From Bosea sp. (in: a-proteobacteria) (GTDB taxonomy: Bacteria > Pseudomonadota > Alphaproteobacteria > Rhizobiales > Beijerinckiaceae): a DNA stretch of 64,000 nucleotides. The stretch is taken from assembly GCA_023910605.1 (NCBI GenBank), contig JAAVVV010000001.1, positions 1,292,698 to 1,356,697 of the forward strand, written 5' to 3'. Below the pieces are notes generated by a model, which saw only the letters and a list, made by a program, of their open reading frames with translations, was not told the DNA's origin and made no database searches. Made by a program: the position numbers and the translations under genes. This document shows, piece after piece, positions 45,325 through 55,537 of this stretch (positions are counted from its first letter, which is position 1; every line of letters starts with the position of its first letter).

Positions 45325-46184
45325 AGGCATCTTCTGGCCTTCGCCGCCGCCTGACCGGGATGCCTGCATCGATCATGATTGCTGCGGCAATCCTTGGCGC
45401 GTTTGTGACCATCGCCCTTCTCGCGCCGTATCTCTCGCCCTATGATCCGGCGCGTCAGAGTCTGTTGCAACGTCTGCGGCCGCCGGGCCATGTCACGGCG
45501 GCCGGGCTTGGCTATGTCTTCGGAACGGACGATCTGGGCCGTGATCTGTTGTCCCGCGTGATTCACGGCGCGCGGGCGTCCATGCTGGTTGCTGTTGCCT
45601 CAGTGGCTGTTTCGCTGGTGATTGGCAGCCTTCTGGGGATGATCGCAGCCTGGCGACGCGGCTGGGTCGAGATCGTGATCATGCGGCTGGTGGACACGAT
45701 GCTGTCCATCCCGGCGATTCTGCTCGCGGTCCTGGCCGTTGCCGTGATCGGGCCCGGCTTCAACACGTTGATCCTTGTGCTCGGTCTGACGCGCTGGCCC
45801 CGCTATACCCGCGTCGCCTATGCCCAGACATTGCAGGTCGCGACGTTGCCTTACATTCGCGCCGCCGAACTGGCAGGTGCACGCACCCTGCGCATTCTGG
45901 GGCGGCATGTGCTCCCCAACATCGCAGGACCGCTGGTGGTGGTGGCGACAGCAGAGTTCGGGCTGATGATCCTGTTCGAGGCCGGATTGTCATTCCTTGG
46001 CCTTGGCATTCAGCCGCCGACGCCGAGTTGGGGGTCGATCATGAGCGCCGGGCGGCAATATGTGGAGCGGGCCTGGTGGTTGACCGCCTTCCCCGGCGCA
46101 TGCCTGTTCCTGCTCGTGCTCTCGGTGAACATTCTCGGAGACTGGCTACGGGATAGGCTCGATCCAAAATCGACAGGTCGATAA
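45321..46184 (+). CDS. ABC transporter permease, DppC/OppC type
   Basis: 287 residues. A single N-terminal helix is followed by LAPYLSPYDPARQSLLQRLR, the FGTDDLGRDLLSRVIHGAR signature and five further helices. The coupling motif is RAAELAGARTLRILGRHVLPN and the end is the usual FPGACLFLLVLSVNILGDWLRDRLDP. Second channel half of the importer. Confidence 0.96.
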   Translation: MKASSGLRRRLTGMPASIMIAAAILGAFVTIALLAPYLSPYDPARQSLLQRLRPPGHVTAAGLGYVFGTDDLGRDLLSRVIHGARASMLVAVASVAVSLVIGSLLGMIAAWRRGWVEIVIMRLVDTMLSIPAILLAVLAVAVIGPGFNTLILVLGLTRWPRYTRVAYAQTLQVATLPYIRAAELAGARTLRILGRHVLPNIAGPLVVVATAEFGLMILFEAGLSFLGLGIQPPTPSWGSIMSAGRQYVERAWWLTAFPGACLFLLVLSVNILGDWLRDRLDPKSTGR

Positions 46185-46202
46185 GACAAGCGCGAGGACG
46201 CC

Positions 46203-46982
46203 ATGGAATTCAAGGACAAGATCGTCGTGGTTACCGGCGCTGCCGGGGTCTTCGGGCGCTGGATCACAGAGGCATTCTGGCGCGAAGGCGCGCGGGTGGT
46301 TCTGTGCGATAGCCGCAAGGCGGCAGCCGATGCCGTGGTCGAGGCAAATGGCATTGATCCTGACCGCGCCATGGTTGTGGAAACCGACCTCATGAGCGAG
46401 AGCTCGATCGTGGCTCTGGCCGAGACGGTCGCAAGCCGCTGGGGCGTACCTGATGTGGTCGTCAACAACGCCGGCATCTACCCGGCGGGCGGGCTGCTGC
46501 AGATCGAGACTGCGGAGTTCGATCGTGTCTTCGCCATCAATGTCCGGGCTCCCTACATCGTCACACGCGAATTCGCCAGGGCCATGATCAATGCCGGCAC
46601 GAAAGGCGTCGTGATCATGATCTCGTCAGGGGCGGCGCGGGCCTTGCGCAAGGGGACCGTGCCTTATTGCACATCAAAGACCACGCTGGAGCGCATCTCG
46701 AAGGGCTTCGCCATCGAACTGGCCGAGCATGGCATTCGCGTCAACGTGGTCGAGCCGGGCTTCGCGCCCGGAAGCGTGGTCAGCCCGCTCTCGGACGAAT
46801 ATGTCGAAAAGATGAGGTCACGCATTCCGCTCGGGCGCACGAGCGGGCCGGAAGATGCCTCAGGAGCGGTCCTCTATCTTGCATCGCAAAAGGCGAGCTT
46901 CATAACCGGCGCTGTCCTGTCGGTCGATGGTGGCAATTCGCTCGGTGTCTTCGAGCCGGGCAAGATCATGTCATCGCGATGA
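46203..46982 (+). CDS. Short-chain dehydrogenase/reductase in the transporter operon
   Basis: 259 residues, a classical SDR. Cofactor motif VVTGAAGVFGRWI (Gly-rich loop with Val-Phe-Gly instead of the usual GxGIG), NNAGIY, catalytic Ser in VIMISSGAA and YxxxK as YCTSKTT. C-terminal FITGAVLSVDGGNS. An Asp (LCDSRK) after beta-2 suggests NAD. It is inserted between permease and ATPase genes and overlaps the next ATPase by ATGA, so it likely acts on the imported compound or its cleavage product. Confidence 0.9.
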   Translation: MEFKDKIVVVTGAAGVFGRWITEAFWREGARVVLCDSRKAAADAVVEANGIDPDRAMVVETDLMSESSIVALAETVASRWGVPDVVVNNAGIYPAGGLLQIETAEFDRVFAINVRAPYIVTREFARAMINAGTKGVVIMISSGAARALRKGTVPYCTSKTTLERISKGFAIELAEHGIRVNVVEPGFAPGSVVSPLSDEYVEKMRSRIPLGRTSGPEDASGAVLYLASQKASFITGAVLSVDGGNSLGVFEPGKIMSSR

Positions 46983-47992
46983 GCGGCCAAATCTTGTCCC
47001 GGCAAGTCTTGTCCCAACAAGTCCTGAACATCGATGATCTGTGCCTGCATATCGGCGGCGCTGCTGTCGTGGACGGCCTGTCGCTGTCGATCGGCAAGGG
47101 CGAGATCATGGCGCTGGTCGGGGAATCGGGCTGCGGCAAGTCGTTGTCAGCACTTGCCGTGCTTCAGCTTTTGCCGCCTGCGGCCAGCATCGCGAGAGGC
47201 CGGATCCTGCTCGAAGATCGTGACCTGACCAAACTCGGGCAAAAGGACATGACGGCCATTCGTGGGCGCGACGTCTCGATCATCTTCCAGGAGCCGACCG
47301 CCTCGCTTGATCCGCTGATGACCGTGGGCAAGCAGGTTGCCGAAGCGCTGATGGCCCATGAGGCGATCACGGCCCGGGCCGCCCGGCAGCGGGCGCTGGG
47401 CATGTTGTGCGCCGTCGGCATCACCGATCCGGAACGGCGGCTTGACCAGTATCCGTTCGAGCTGTCAGGCGGCATGTGCCAACGCATCATGATTGCCATT
47501 GCGCTGATCTGCAGCCCCCGCCTGCTGGTTGCGGACGAGCCGACGACCGCGCTCGATGTCACGATCCAGGCCCAGATACTCAACCTGATCCGTGATCTGG
47601 TCGCCGCACGCGGCACGTCTGTCCTTCTGATCACCCATGACATGGGCGTGGTGGCCGACATGGCGGACCGGGTGGTGGTGATGTATGCCGGACGGGTGGC
47701 GGAAGCGGCGCCTGTGGAGACATTGTTTCGCGCGCCGCGGCACCCTTACACCGCTCTGCTGCTGAACAGCGTTCCGCGCGCGGGGATTGCCCCCAAGGCT
47801 CTGCTCGCCACGATTGAAGGCACGGTTCCGCAGCCTTCTGCCTTTCCGGCTGGTTGCCGTTTTGCGGACAGATGCCCGCTGGCGCTGGACAGGTGCCGCA
47901 GCGAGGCGCCGCCGCTGGTCAAACAGGCGGACTTCCACGAAGCCGCGTGCTGGCGTTCGGATCAGGTCGCAAGCCTGATGGCTGCCGCATGA
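46979..47992 (+). CDS. ABC transporter ATP-binding protein, DppD type
   Basis: 337 residues from the ATG at 46979. Walker A GESGCGKS, Q-loop VSIIFQEPTASLDPLMT, signature ELSGGMCQRIMIAIAL, Walker B LLVADEPTTALD and H-loop LLITHDMGVVADM. The C-terminal oligopeptide-transporter tail with four cysteine-like positions (CRFADRCPLALDRCRSEAPP) is present. Energises the importer with the next gene. Confidence 0.95.
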   Translation: MSGQILSRQVLSQQVLNIDDLCLHIGGAAVVDGLSLSIGKGEIMALVGESGCGKSLSALAVLQLLPPAASIARGRILLEDRDLTKLGQKDMTAIRGRDVSIIFQEPTASLDPLMTVGKQVAEALMAHEAITARAARQRALGMLCAVGITDPERRLDQYPFELSGGMCQRIMIAIALICSPRLLVADEPTTALDVTIQAQILNLIRDLVAARGTSVLLITHDMGVVADMADRVVVMYAGRVAEAAPVETLFRAPRHPYTALLLNSVPRAGIAPKALLATIEGTVPQPSAFPAGCRFADRCPLALDRCRSEAPPLVKQADFHEAACWRSDQVASLMAAA

Positions 47993-48960
47993 CCGCACCC
48001 GTCCTCGAGATCGAAGATGTCGCCGTTCATTTCGGAGGACGCGGTGGGCTGTTCAAGCCGACGCACCCATCTGTGAAGGCCGTCAATGGCGTGAGCCTGA
48101 CGATCCTGCCCGGCGAAACGCTCGGGCTGGTGGGGGAATCGGGCTGCGGCAAGTCCACGCTGGCAAACGCCATCCTCGGGATGGCGCCGCTGACGCGTGG
48201 CGCGATCCGTGTCATGGGGCGGACGGTTTCCAGCACTGACAGCGAAGCGCTGCGCGCCGTCCGCGCCGATGTGCAGATGGTCTTCCAGGACCCGCTGCTG
48301 TCGCTGAACCCGCGCTTGACCGTTGGCGCTGCTGTGGGAGAGCCGCTTCTTGTGCGCGGGCTGGCTTCGGGTTCAGCCTTGCGCGGGCGGGTGGCGGCGC
48401 TGCTGAAGGATGTCGGCCTTGAGCCGGATCATGCGGCGCGCTTCCCGCACGAGTTCTCGGGCGGACAAAGGCAGCGCATCGTCATCGCCCGGGCCCTGGC
48501 CCTGCAACCGGCGCTCGTGGTTTGCGACGAGCCCGTCTCGGCGCTCGATGTGTCCGTGCGGGCGCAGATCCTCAACCTGCTGGCCAGGTTGCAGCAGCAG
48601 CACGGCGTGTCCTACCTGTTTGTTTCCCATGACCTTGCTGTTGTCAGACACATCGCGGACCGGGTGGCGGTCATGTATCTGGGAAGGATTGTCGAGCTGG
48701 CATCGCGCCAGACGCTGTTCGAGGCCCCGAAGCATCCCTACACACTGGCGCTGCTGGCTGCCGCTCCCGAGCCGGACCCGGTGAAGCAGCGGGCCAAGAA
48801 GCGCATCGTGCTCGGCGGTGAGTTGCCAAGCCCCTCGAACCTGCCTCCCGGTTGCGCTTTCAGCACACGCTGCCCGATGGCGAGTGAGAGATGCCGCGTC
48901 GAGCGGCCCGAACTGACCTTTCGCGCCGACGGCGCATCCGTCGCCTGCCACCATGCCTGA
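47989..48960 (+). CDS. ABC transporter ATP-binding protein, DppF type
   Basis: 323 residues starting MTAPVLEIEDVAVHFGGRGG, with the start overlapping the DppD-type stop. Walker A GESGCGKST, signature EFSGGQRQRIVIARAL, Walker B LVVCDEPVSALD, H-loop LFVSHDLAVVRHI, and the family tail CAFSTRCPMASERCRVERPE. Forms a heterodimer with the preceding ATPase. Confidence 0.95.
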   Translation: MTAPVLEIEDVAVHFGGRGGLFKPTHPSVKAVNGVSLTILPGETLGLVGESGCGKSTLANAILGMAPLTRGAIRVMGRTVSSTDSEALRAVRADVQMVFQDPLLSLNPRLTVGAAVGEPLLVRGLASGSALRGRVAALLKDVGLEPDHAARFPHEFSGGQRQRIVIARALALQPALVVCDEPVSALDVSVRAQILNLLARLQQQHGVSYLFVSHDLAVVRHIADRVAVMYLGRIVELASRQTLFEAPKHPYTLALLAAAPEPDPVKQRAKKRIVLGGELPSPSNLPPGCAFSTRCPMASERCRVERPELTFRADGASVACHHA

Positions 48961-48971
48961 GGAGATTGGCC

Positions 48972-49886
48972 ATGAGTCACGATAACGACAAGCCCTGGCT
49001 GTTTCCGGAAGAGCTCTGGCGCGCCAGGATCAATCATGTGCGCGCCGGCCGCTCGCTGGCGCCGAAGGTCTGGAAGAATGGCGCGCGCTGCGCTGTCGCC
49101 CTGTCCTTTGACAGCGATCACGAGACGATCGAACTTCGCTTCGGGGGCAACTCCTATGGCAAGATGAGCCAGGGCCAATACGGCGCGCGGAAGGGCATGC
49201 CGCGTATCCTGTCGTTGCTGGAAAGGCACGGCGTGCCGGCCACCTTCTTCATGCCGGCTGTCTCGGCCATGACCCATCCTGACGAGGTGCGTGCCGTGGT
49301 TGCAGCCGGCCATGAGCTTGGCATTCACTCGTGGATTCACGAATTCAACTCTCGCCTTGATCATGCGACGGAACGCGATCTGGCCCTGCGAGCAGCTGAC
49401 GCTCTGGAGAAACTTTCGGGACGGCGGCCCGTCGGGATGCGGACGGCTTCGTGGGACTTTTCGCCCTATACACTCAAGATCATCCGCGAAATGGGCCTGC
49501 TTTACGACTCCTCGCTGATGGCTGACGACGAGCCCTACGAGTTGCTGGATGAAGGGGCCCCGACAGGCATCGTCGAATTGCCTGTCGAATGGATCAGGGA
49601 CGACGCGATCTATTTCAACATGGACAGGATGAGCGGTCTCAGGCCTTATACCGGCCCTGAAACCGTGCTCGACATCTTCAGGCGGGAATTGCTGCTCGCC
49701 CACGAGGAGGGTGGCCTTTTCCTGCTCACCATGCATCCGCATCACATTGGTCACCGGTCGCGCATCTTCGTGCTGGACGAAATCATTCGCCTTGCGAAAT
49801 CGCTGCCGGGAGTCTGGTTCGCGAGCCACGAGGAGGTGGCGTGCTGGTGCAAGGCGGAGGCTGGAGTTCAGGATTCTGCCCGGTAG
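48972..49886 (+). CDS. Polysaccharide-deacetylase-like (NodB-fold) amidohydrolase
   Basis: 304 residues from MSHDNDKPWLFPEELWRARI. The metal site is given by the Asp-containing LSFDSDHETIE and the HxxxH-like GHELGIHSWIHEFNS. Later motifs are GMRTASWDFSPYTLKIIREM (catalytic Arg/Asp region) and LLTMHPHHIGHRSRI. It resembles PuuE/HpPgdA-type cytoplasmic enzymes that hydrolyse N-acyl or cyclic amides rather than secreted chitin deacetylases, since there is no signal peptide. Last gene of the transporter operon; with the divergent acylase it suggests two successive amide cleavages. Confidence 0.88.
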   Translation: MSHDNDKPWLFPEELWRARINHVRAGRSLAPKVWKNGARCAVALSFDSDHETIELRFGGNSYGKMSQGQYGARKGMPRILSLLERHGVPATFFMPAVSAMTHPDEVRAVVAAGHELGIHSWIHEFNSRLDHATERDLALRAADALEKLSGRRPVGMRTASWDFSPYTLKIIREMGLLYDSSLMADDEPYELLDEGAPTGIVELPVEWIRDDAIYFNMDRMSGLRPYTGPETVLDIFRRELLLAHEEGGLFLLTMHPHHIGHRSRIFVLDEIIRLAKSLPGVWFASHEEVACWCKAEAGVQDSAR

Positions 49887-50059
49887 GGCATCGCTCACGA
49901 AATGGGATGCCAGTTTTGTGCCCGGGCAGAGCTGGCTCGCCGACATTCTTGCCCGCATCGCCGCCATGCCGCAAATCGGGCTGATGAGACCTGTGCGCGG
50001 ACAGGATTTTTGTTTGGGGCTGACATGGATAGCTGAGAAAGACTGTTTTTGTCAGATGG

Positions 50060-50200
50060 ATGGCAACAGGTGCCGGAGTCGGCTTCTTCCAGGTATTCAA
50101 CCCGAGCTTTTGCGGCTGTTTGTGGCGGGCGTTCCGGCCAGCACGGCTACGGAACTGACGGGCGTCAATCGCAAGATCGAGATCTGGTTCCAGCATGAAA
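50060..50200 (+). pseudogene. IS1595-family transposase, N-terminal remnant
   Basis: The plus-strand frame reads IQPELLRLFVAGVPASTATE then LTGVNRKIEIWFQHETRI, resembling the N-terminal zinc/HTH region of IS1595 (ISXO2-like) transposases (LLRLFVAGVTARTAAELTGVNRNTA type). The catalytic domain is absent. The surrounding 49887-50423 gap shows no other feature. Confidence 0.7.
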
Positions 50201-50423
50201 CGCGCATCTGCCAGAAGAACGGCCTCGTCCGGCAATGGGCCAGGGGCGAGAGCCTGCAAAAGACCAAACAGAACGCAATCGACCAGCCAGCCGCTTGACC
50301 TCCGCCCAAACGCACAATACCAGCCCATAGACTTATGAAAAGGTCGCCAGAGGCGGTCGGCTTAAGGTCAGAATCCCCGGCCGGCCTCGTCGGTATCCGG
50401 ACCTCGTCACGCTGGAGAAAAAA

Positions 50424-50912
50424 ATGTCCTCCCGAAACACAGGCCTTAGAGCGATATTGGCCGTTGTCGCCATCGTACTCTCAGTTGCGTTTGGACTAAT
50501 CGCCTATATGCATTTTTCCAATAAGGAAGAAGCCAGGATCTTTCTCAGTCAAGGCAAAAAAGAAATCATCACTATTAGCGAAAAGCAAGCTAACAAGCGA
50601 TTCTCGAATTCCTCGTCGGGGAGGTCAAGATTTAGAAACACCTATCTCTTGTCTGGTTCTATAAACACGGCCGACAACTCTAAATTTGGCGCCGTTGACC
50701 CAAACTGCAAAGTTGATGTGGCCAAAAGTCAGTTTTGCATGGCAGACTTCTCGGCGGGATTCAAGATTAATCTGTCAAGAATTCAGATGGTTGTGACTCG
50801 CGAAATGTATGACGAGCTGAAAGAGGGCGATAAGATCGAGGTTTATTGCATGAAGATCGATGGCAAGGACGCCTGCAAGCCCTCAAAAATTCTCAATAGC
50901 TATTTCAACTGA
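50424..50912 (+). CDS. Hypothetical membrane-anchored protein
   Basis: 162 residues. One N-terminal membrane helix (LRAILAVVAIVLSVAFGLIAYM) anchors a periplasmic or cytoplasmic domain with SGSINTADNSKFGAVDPNCK, a cysteine-containing CKVDVAKSQFCMADFS segment and KEGDKIEVYCMKIDGKDACK. The four cysteines may form disulfides. Base composition is AT-richer than flanking genes, and IS1595 debris lies beside it, so acquisition is likely. No family recognised. Confidence 0.6.
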   Translation: MSSRNTGLRAILAVVAIVLSVAFGLIAYMHFSNKEEARIFLSQGKKEIITISEKQANKRFSNSSSGRSRFRNTYLLSGSINTADNSKFGAVDPNCKVDVAKSQFCMADFSAGFKINLSRIQMVVTREMYDELKEGDKIEVYCMKIDGKDACKPSKILNSYFN

Positions 50913-51331
50913 CGGCGTTGGACTGAGCGTTATCTTTGTCCGTAAAAACGCAATCTCACGCGGCCAGAGCAACACTTGACTGCCTGGAGTCCGTTTGGAA
51001 AGTCAGGGATGAGCGTTTCGGCGGATGAGAAGGCCGCCCATTGCGATGTGAATCATGGCGGTGGACCGTCTTTTTACAGCAAAACGTGATGCCGGGCACC
51101 CCGGCATTCACATCCATCCCTTCGCGTCGAAGACGAACAATGGGATGGCGACGGATGAAGGACGGCAGGTCTGGAGCCATCCTTGGGTGTGGGAATGCTC
51201 TCATGAGAGCGGACAGCAAGAAATCCCATTTTTCCTGTCGACCTTTGTTTGCAGCGTCGGTATTTTGTATCGACAATATTGTTGTGTATGCGATCGGGAT
51301 CGACGCGTTGTTTTTTCAAAAACAATATCCT
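50913..51331. other. Intergenic, 419 bp, no gene recognised
   Basis: Open frames here show no family likeness. Contains an AT-rich stretch (about 51260-51300, including GACAATATTGTTG with inverted symmetry CAATATTG). It lies downstream of the xylulokinase stop, so may hold that operon's transcript end, but no clear terminator hairpin with a T-run is seen. Confidence 0.4.
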
Positions 51332-52819
51332 TTAGATGCGTCGCCTTTTGCCTCCGCCTGAATAGAGCGCTTGCATGCGCGTGCGTCGCGCCTCCAGATA
51401 TGGCCTGCCGGATTGGTCCGGCATGATCTGGTGGCGAATGGCCGGCTTTGCGCAGATCTCTGCCTCGGACCCTGCACCGGCGGCCAGCATGCCGAGCCGC
51501 GCCGCGCCGAAGGCGGCGCCAAGTTCGGCGCCTTCCGGAATGCCAAAGGCGCACCCGGTCGCGTCGGCGATCAACCCGGCCCAGAAATGACTGCGTGCGC
51601 CGCCGCCGACGAGCATGCAGTTCAATGGCGCTGCATTCGCTTCAACCAGCACGTCGAGGCAGTCTGCCAGCGCGAAGGCGACGCCCTCGATCACGGCATA
51701 GGCCAGCGCCGCAGCGTCATGCCTGATCGTCAGGCCGGCAAACTGTGCCGTAGCGAGCGGATCATTGTGCGGGGTTCGTTCGCCCGTAAGATATGGCAGG
51801 AAGACCGGCGCGCGCTCGGCCTGTCCGGGAACGGCGGCGAAGGCCTCGACCCGGCGCAACAGCCCGGCGATGTCGCCGCCGGCGCCGACAATAGACGCGA
51901 TCCAGCCGAGCGCCGATGCCGCCGTCAAGACCACAGCCATGCCGTGCCAGCGTCCGGGAAGGGCATGGCAGAACCCGTGCAGTGTCCGCTCCGGCAGGGC
52001 GACAGGCGCGTTCGTGGCGCCGAACACGACACCCGAAGTTCCGAGCGACAAGAACCCGTCACCCCCTCCGATCGCGCCGATGCCGACGGCGGAGCAGGCA
52101 TTGTCGCCGCCGCCGCCGGCAATCGGGATGCGCCGCCCGGCAAGACCGAGGCTGGCCGCGACGTCGGGCGAAACATACGCGGACACCTCCGAGCCTTCGA
52201 CCAGTCCCGGCATGTGCCGGGTCGAAAGGTCACAGGCCGCCAGGAGGGTATCGTCCCAGTGGCGCGCGGGGATGTCGAGCCAGAGCGTGCCCGAGGAATC
52301 CGACATCTCGGAGACATAATCTCCTGACAGTCGAAACCGGACATAATCCTTCGGCAACAGCACCATGCGCGTTTGGGCAAAGATCTCCGGTTCGTGCTCG
52401 GCCACCCACAGCAGTTTTGGCGCGGTAAAGCCCGGCATGGGAATGTTCGAGGCGCGGGCCGAAAAATCGGGCAGGCGGCGCAGCAATTCAGCGCATTGGG
52501 GTGCCGCGCGCCCATCATTCCAGAGAATGCAGGGCCGGAGGACCTTCCCCCCCGCATCCAGCAGGGTCGCGCCATGCTGCTGGCCTGAGAGCCCGATGCC
52601 CGCCAGCCCCAACCATGCTGCCGGCGCGGCAGCGCGGATATCGGCAATCGCCGCGAGCGCGCTCTGCCACCAGCTCTCTGGATCCTGTTCGGAAAAGCGC
52701 GGTGCCGGGCGCTGCACGTCGAGCGCCGCGCTGCCTTCGGCGATCAGCCGCTGTCGCTCGTCCAATAGCACGGCCTTGACCGAAGACGTGCCGATATCGA
52801 TGCCGAGATAGTTCGTCAT
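51332..52819 (-). CDS. xylB: Xylulokinase-like FGGY sugar kinase
   Basis: 495 residues from MTNYLGIDIGTSSVKAVLLD. ATP and sugar motifs are GIDIGTSSVKAV, GLSGQQHGATLLDAGG, CILWNDGRA (substrate Asp), GFLSLGTSGVVFGA and NCMLVGGGARSHFW. The pattern SGQQHG and ILWNDGRA is typical of D-xylulose kinases. Final gene of the sugar operon. It would yield xylulose 5-phosphate for the pentose phosphate pathway, consistent with a pentitol dehydrogenase at the other end of the operon. Confidence 0.92.
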   Translation of the reverse strand: MTNYLGIDIGTSSVKAVLLDERQRLIAEGSAALDVQRPAPRFSEQDPESWWQSALAAIADIRAAAPAAWLGLAGIGLSGQQHGATLLDAGGKVLRPCILWNDGRAAPQCAELLRRLPDFSARASNIPMPGFTAPKLLWVAEHEPEIFAQTRMVLLPKDYVRFRLSGDYVSEMSDSSGTLWLDIPARHWDDTLLAACDLSTRHMPGLVEGSEVSAYVSPDVAASLGLAGRRIPIAGGGGDNACSAVGIGAIGGGDGFLSLGTSGVVFGATNAPVALPERTLHGFCHALPGRWHGMAVVLTAASALGWIASIVGAGGDIAGLLRRVEAFAAVPGQAERAPVFLPYLTGERTPHNDPLATAQFAGLTIRHDAAALAYAVIEGVAFALADCLDVLVEANAAPLNCMLVGGGARSHFWAGLIADATGCAFGIPEGAELGAAFGAARLGMLAAGAGSEAEICAKPAIRHQIMPDQSGRPYLEARRTRMQALYSGGGKRRRI

Positions 52820-52820
52820 G

Positions 52821-53906
52821 TCAGAGCGCCAGTCCATCCATGTCGAAGAGGTATGGCTTGCCGGAACCGAGCCCGACCTTGAGCGCATCCCCGCGCGCCA
52901 CATCCGGCCGGCCGTTGACGAGGATCGTCATCGTCGGCGTCTCCACGCCGCTCGCATAGATCTGGACCGCGCCACCGAGGTTTTCGGAGAACTCGGCCAC
53001 GAGCGCGAGGAGCGGCGACGGGCCGCCGATATCGAGATTGTCCGGCCTCAGCCCAAGCGTCAGTTGTGAGCCAGGTTCGATCCTGCGGTCGAGCGTGCGG
53101 GCAACCGTCATGGCGCCGCCGATGAAGGCAGGGTGGCTAAGCTCCACAGCATCGGCTGTCACGCCTTTTGCCCGCACCGTCAGGAAATTCATCTTCGGCG
53201 AGCCGATGAAACCGGCCACGAACACGTTCGCAGGCCTGTCATAGAGGTCGGTCGGCGTGCCGATCTGCTCGACGAGCCCGGCGCGCAGCACCACGATCCG
53301 GTCGGCGAGCGTCATCGCCTCGACCTGATCATGCGTCACATAGACCATAGTGACACCAAGATCGCGGTGCAGGCGGGCTATCTCCACGCGCATCTGTGTG
53401 CGCAATTCCGCATCGAGGTTCGAGAGCGGCTCATCGAACAGGAACAGTTTTGGATGGCGGACAATTGCCCGGCCGATTGCCACGCGCTGCCGCTGGCCGC
53501 CGGAGAGCTGGCGCGGCTTTCGTTCCATCAGCGGTTCGATCTGCAGGATGCGGGCCGCCTCGGCGACGCGCGTCCTGATCTCGGCCCTTGGCATTTTCGC
53601 CATTTTCAGGCCAAAGCCGATATTGTCGAACACGCTCATATGCGGATAGAGCGCATAGGACTGGAAGACCATCGAGACCTGCCGATCCGCCGGCGCGACA
53701 TGCGTCACCACGCTTCCGTCGAGCAGGATATCCCCGTCGGTCACGTCCTCCAGCCCGGCGATCATGCGCAGAAGCGTCGATTTTCCGCAGCCGGACGGGC
53801 CTACAAAGACGATGAATTCGCCTTTTTCCGCCGTAAGGCTGACGCCATGAACAACCGGGATATTGCCAAAGCGCTTGATCACGGAATCGAGTTTGAGAAA
53901 GGACAT
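52821..53906 (-). CDS. CUT1 sugar ABC transporter ATPase (UgpC/MalK type)
   Basis: 361 residues. Walker [11 protein letters not shown]-loop [14 protein letters not shown], signature [16 protein letters not shown], Walker [17 protein letters not shown] and H-loop [16 protein letters not shown]. The C-terminal OB-fold (TOBE) region starts near GSPKMNFL and includes [10 protein letters not shown], typical of MalK/UgpC regulators. It serves the two permeases and binding protein encoded upstream in the same operon, one base from xylB. Confidence 0.96.
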   Translation of the reverse strand: MSFLKLDSVIKRFGNIPVVHGVSLTAEKGEFIVFVGPSGCGKSTLLRMIAGLEDVTDGDILLDGSVVTHVAPADRQVSMVFQSYALYPHMSVFDNIGFGLKMAKMPRAEIRTRVAEAARILQIEPLMERKPRQLSGGQRQRVAIGRAIVRHPKLFLFDEPLSNLDAELRTQMRVEIARLHRDLGVTMVYVTHDQVEAMTLADRIVVLRAGLVEQIGTPTDLYDRPANVFVAGFIGSPKMNFLTVRAKGVTADAVELSHPAFIGGAMTVARTLDRRIEPGSQLTLGLRPDNLDIGGPSPLLALVAEFSENLGGAVQIYASGVETPTMTILVNGRPDVARGDALKVGLGSGKPYLFDMDGLAL

Positions 53907-53908
53907 CG

Positions 53909-55537
53909 TCAGTAGACCCCTGCCGCTGAAGGTTCGGCGGCCAGAGACGTGGATTGCGCCTCGATTTCATTACGGATCGCGAAGAGCTTCAGATAGGTGG
54001 CATAGGCTGCATCATGAGCCCTTGCCCATCGCGGATCGGCCGCATGCGCCCTTTGCGGCGCCGACATCGCATCCAGCGCGGCGAAGAGATCCGGCTGTAG
54101 CCCGGCCCCGACAGCGGCAACCATGGCGGTGCCAAGCAGAACCGGCTCGTTGGTTTTCGTTGTCACAAGACCGGCCCCGAGGGCATCCCGATAAAGGCGG
54201 ACCAGCAGCGGATTGCGCGTATGGCCACCCGACAGGCTGACGCGATCGATAGCGTAGCCATGCGCATTGAGATGCTCGATGATATGCCTGCTCTGGAGCG
54301 CGAGCGCCCGCGCCGTCGCGTAGTATTCCTCAAGGAAGGCGCGCCGCCCGGAATCGACGCCGATCCCGGTCATGATGGCGCGGGCATTCCCGTCTCCAAG
54401 AGGTGCACGGTTACCCAGCCAGTCGGGGACAAGATGCCGTTTCGCGGCGAAGCTCGGGCCTTCCTGATCAAGCAACGTCATGATCTCGGCGATCGTCGCG
54501 GTGTGATGCTCGGCTGAGGCCCTTCCGGGCGAGGCGGGGTGGTGATCGAGAACCGCATCAAGCGCGGCGCCTGAAAAGCTTTGCCCGGCCTCGTGCATCC
54601 AGAACCCGGGGAACACCGCATCCTTGAACGGCCCCCAGATGCCGGAAATCGGCCGCATGTCTTCAGCCCAGCTCATGTAGCAGGTCGACGTGCCGCCAAT
54701 CAGAGCCAGGATCCGGTTCATCTTCGGGGCGAAATCGCGGCCCAGAACGCCAAGCGCGCCGGCTTCCGCGTCGATCAGGCCGACCGCGACGGGGACGCCC
54801 GGCGACAAGCCGAAGCCATGCGCTGCAACGGGCGAAAGGGACCCGTGGCGATGACCGACACGGCCCGGCTGTCCGGCGAGCGTGCCCCGTTCCAGCAGAT
54901 CGGACATGCCAAGCTGGTCCAGCAATGGATGCCGCCAGGGCTCGGCATCACCCGGGAGATAAGGGAACTTGCAGGCCAGGCTGCACACGGAGGCCAGATC
55001 GATCCCGGTGGCGCGGAACGCGATCTCGTCCGAAAGCGCCCGCACCGCGCGGACCCGCCGCCAGTCGGCCGGCCGATGCCGCTTCATCCAGAGCAGCTTG
55101 GGCAGGAACATTTCGGGCGAGACGGTCCCGCCAACGAAACCGAGATAGCGGTCCGCAGTTGCATCAATCAGTTTGGCTTCTGCTTCCGCCCGGTGATCCA
55201 TCCAGCAGATGACGTCGCAGCGCTCCTCCAGTGGTGGATCGCCCTCCGCCACCAGAACCATGGAGGATGCGGCGTCGATGGCAAGCCCCGCGACGCCCGC
55301 CGCGGCCCCGGGGACGGCAGCGACCACGGCGCGTACTGCAGAGCAGACCGCAGCCCATATCTCATCCATCCTGTAAACCGCGTGATGTTCCGCAGGTTGC
55401 AGCAGGTCGAAGGCAGCACTGCGCGCGGCCAGGAATTCGCCATCGGGCCGGAACAGCCCGGCTCGTGCCGAAAGCGTGCCGACATCGATGGCAAGCAGGA
55501 ACGACTCCGGATGTAGACTGCCGTGAGGACGGTTCAT
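53909..55537 (-). CDS. FGGY-family carbohydrate kinase (ribulokinase-like)
   Basis: 542 residues from [24 protein letters not shown] motifs: [65 protein letters not shown] and [20 protein letters not shown]. The WMDHRA substrate motif and length match the FGGY pentulose kinase group (ribulo-/ribitol kinases) rather than xylulokinase. A second kinase in the same operon as xylB implies two phosphorylated intermediates or a broadened substrate range. Start overlaps the regulator stop by ATGA. Confidence 0.88.
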   Translation of the reverse strand: MNRPHGSLHPESFLLAIDVGTLSARAGLFRPDGEFLAARSAAFDLLQPAEHHAVYRMDEIWAAVCSAVRAVVAAVPGAAAGVAGLAIDAASSMVLVAEGDPPLEERCDVICWMDHRAEAEAKLIDATADRYLGFVGGTVSPEMFLPKLLWMKRHRPADWRRVRAVRALSDEIAFRATGIDLASVCSLACKFPYLPGDAEPWRHPLLDQLGMSDLLERGTLAGQPGRVGHRHGSLSPVAAHGFGLSPGVPVAVGLIDAEAGALGVLGRDFAPKMNRILALIGGTSTCYMSWAEDMRPISGIWGPFKDAVFPGFWMHEAGQSFSGAALDAVLDHHPASPGRASAEHHTATIAEIMTLLDQEGPSFAAKRHLVPDWLGNRAPLGDGNARAIMTGIGVDSGRRAFLEEYYATARALALQSRHIIEHLNAHGYAIDRVSLSGGHTRNPLLVRLYRDALGAGLVTTKTNEPVLLGTAMVAAVGAGLQPDLFAALDAMSAPQRAHAADPRWARAHDAAYATYLKLFAIRNEIEAQSTSLAAEPSAAGVY

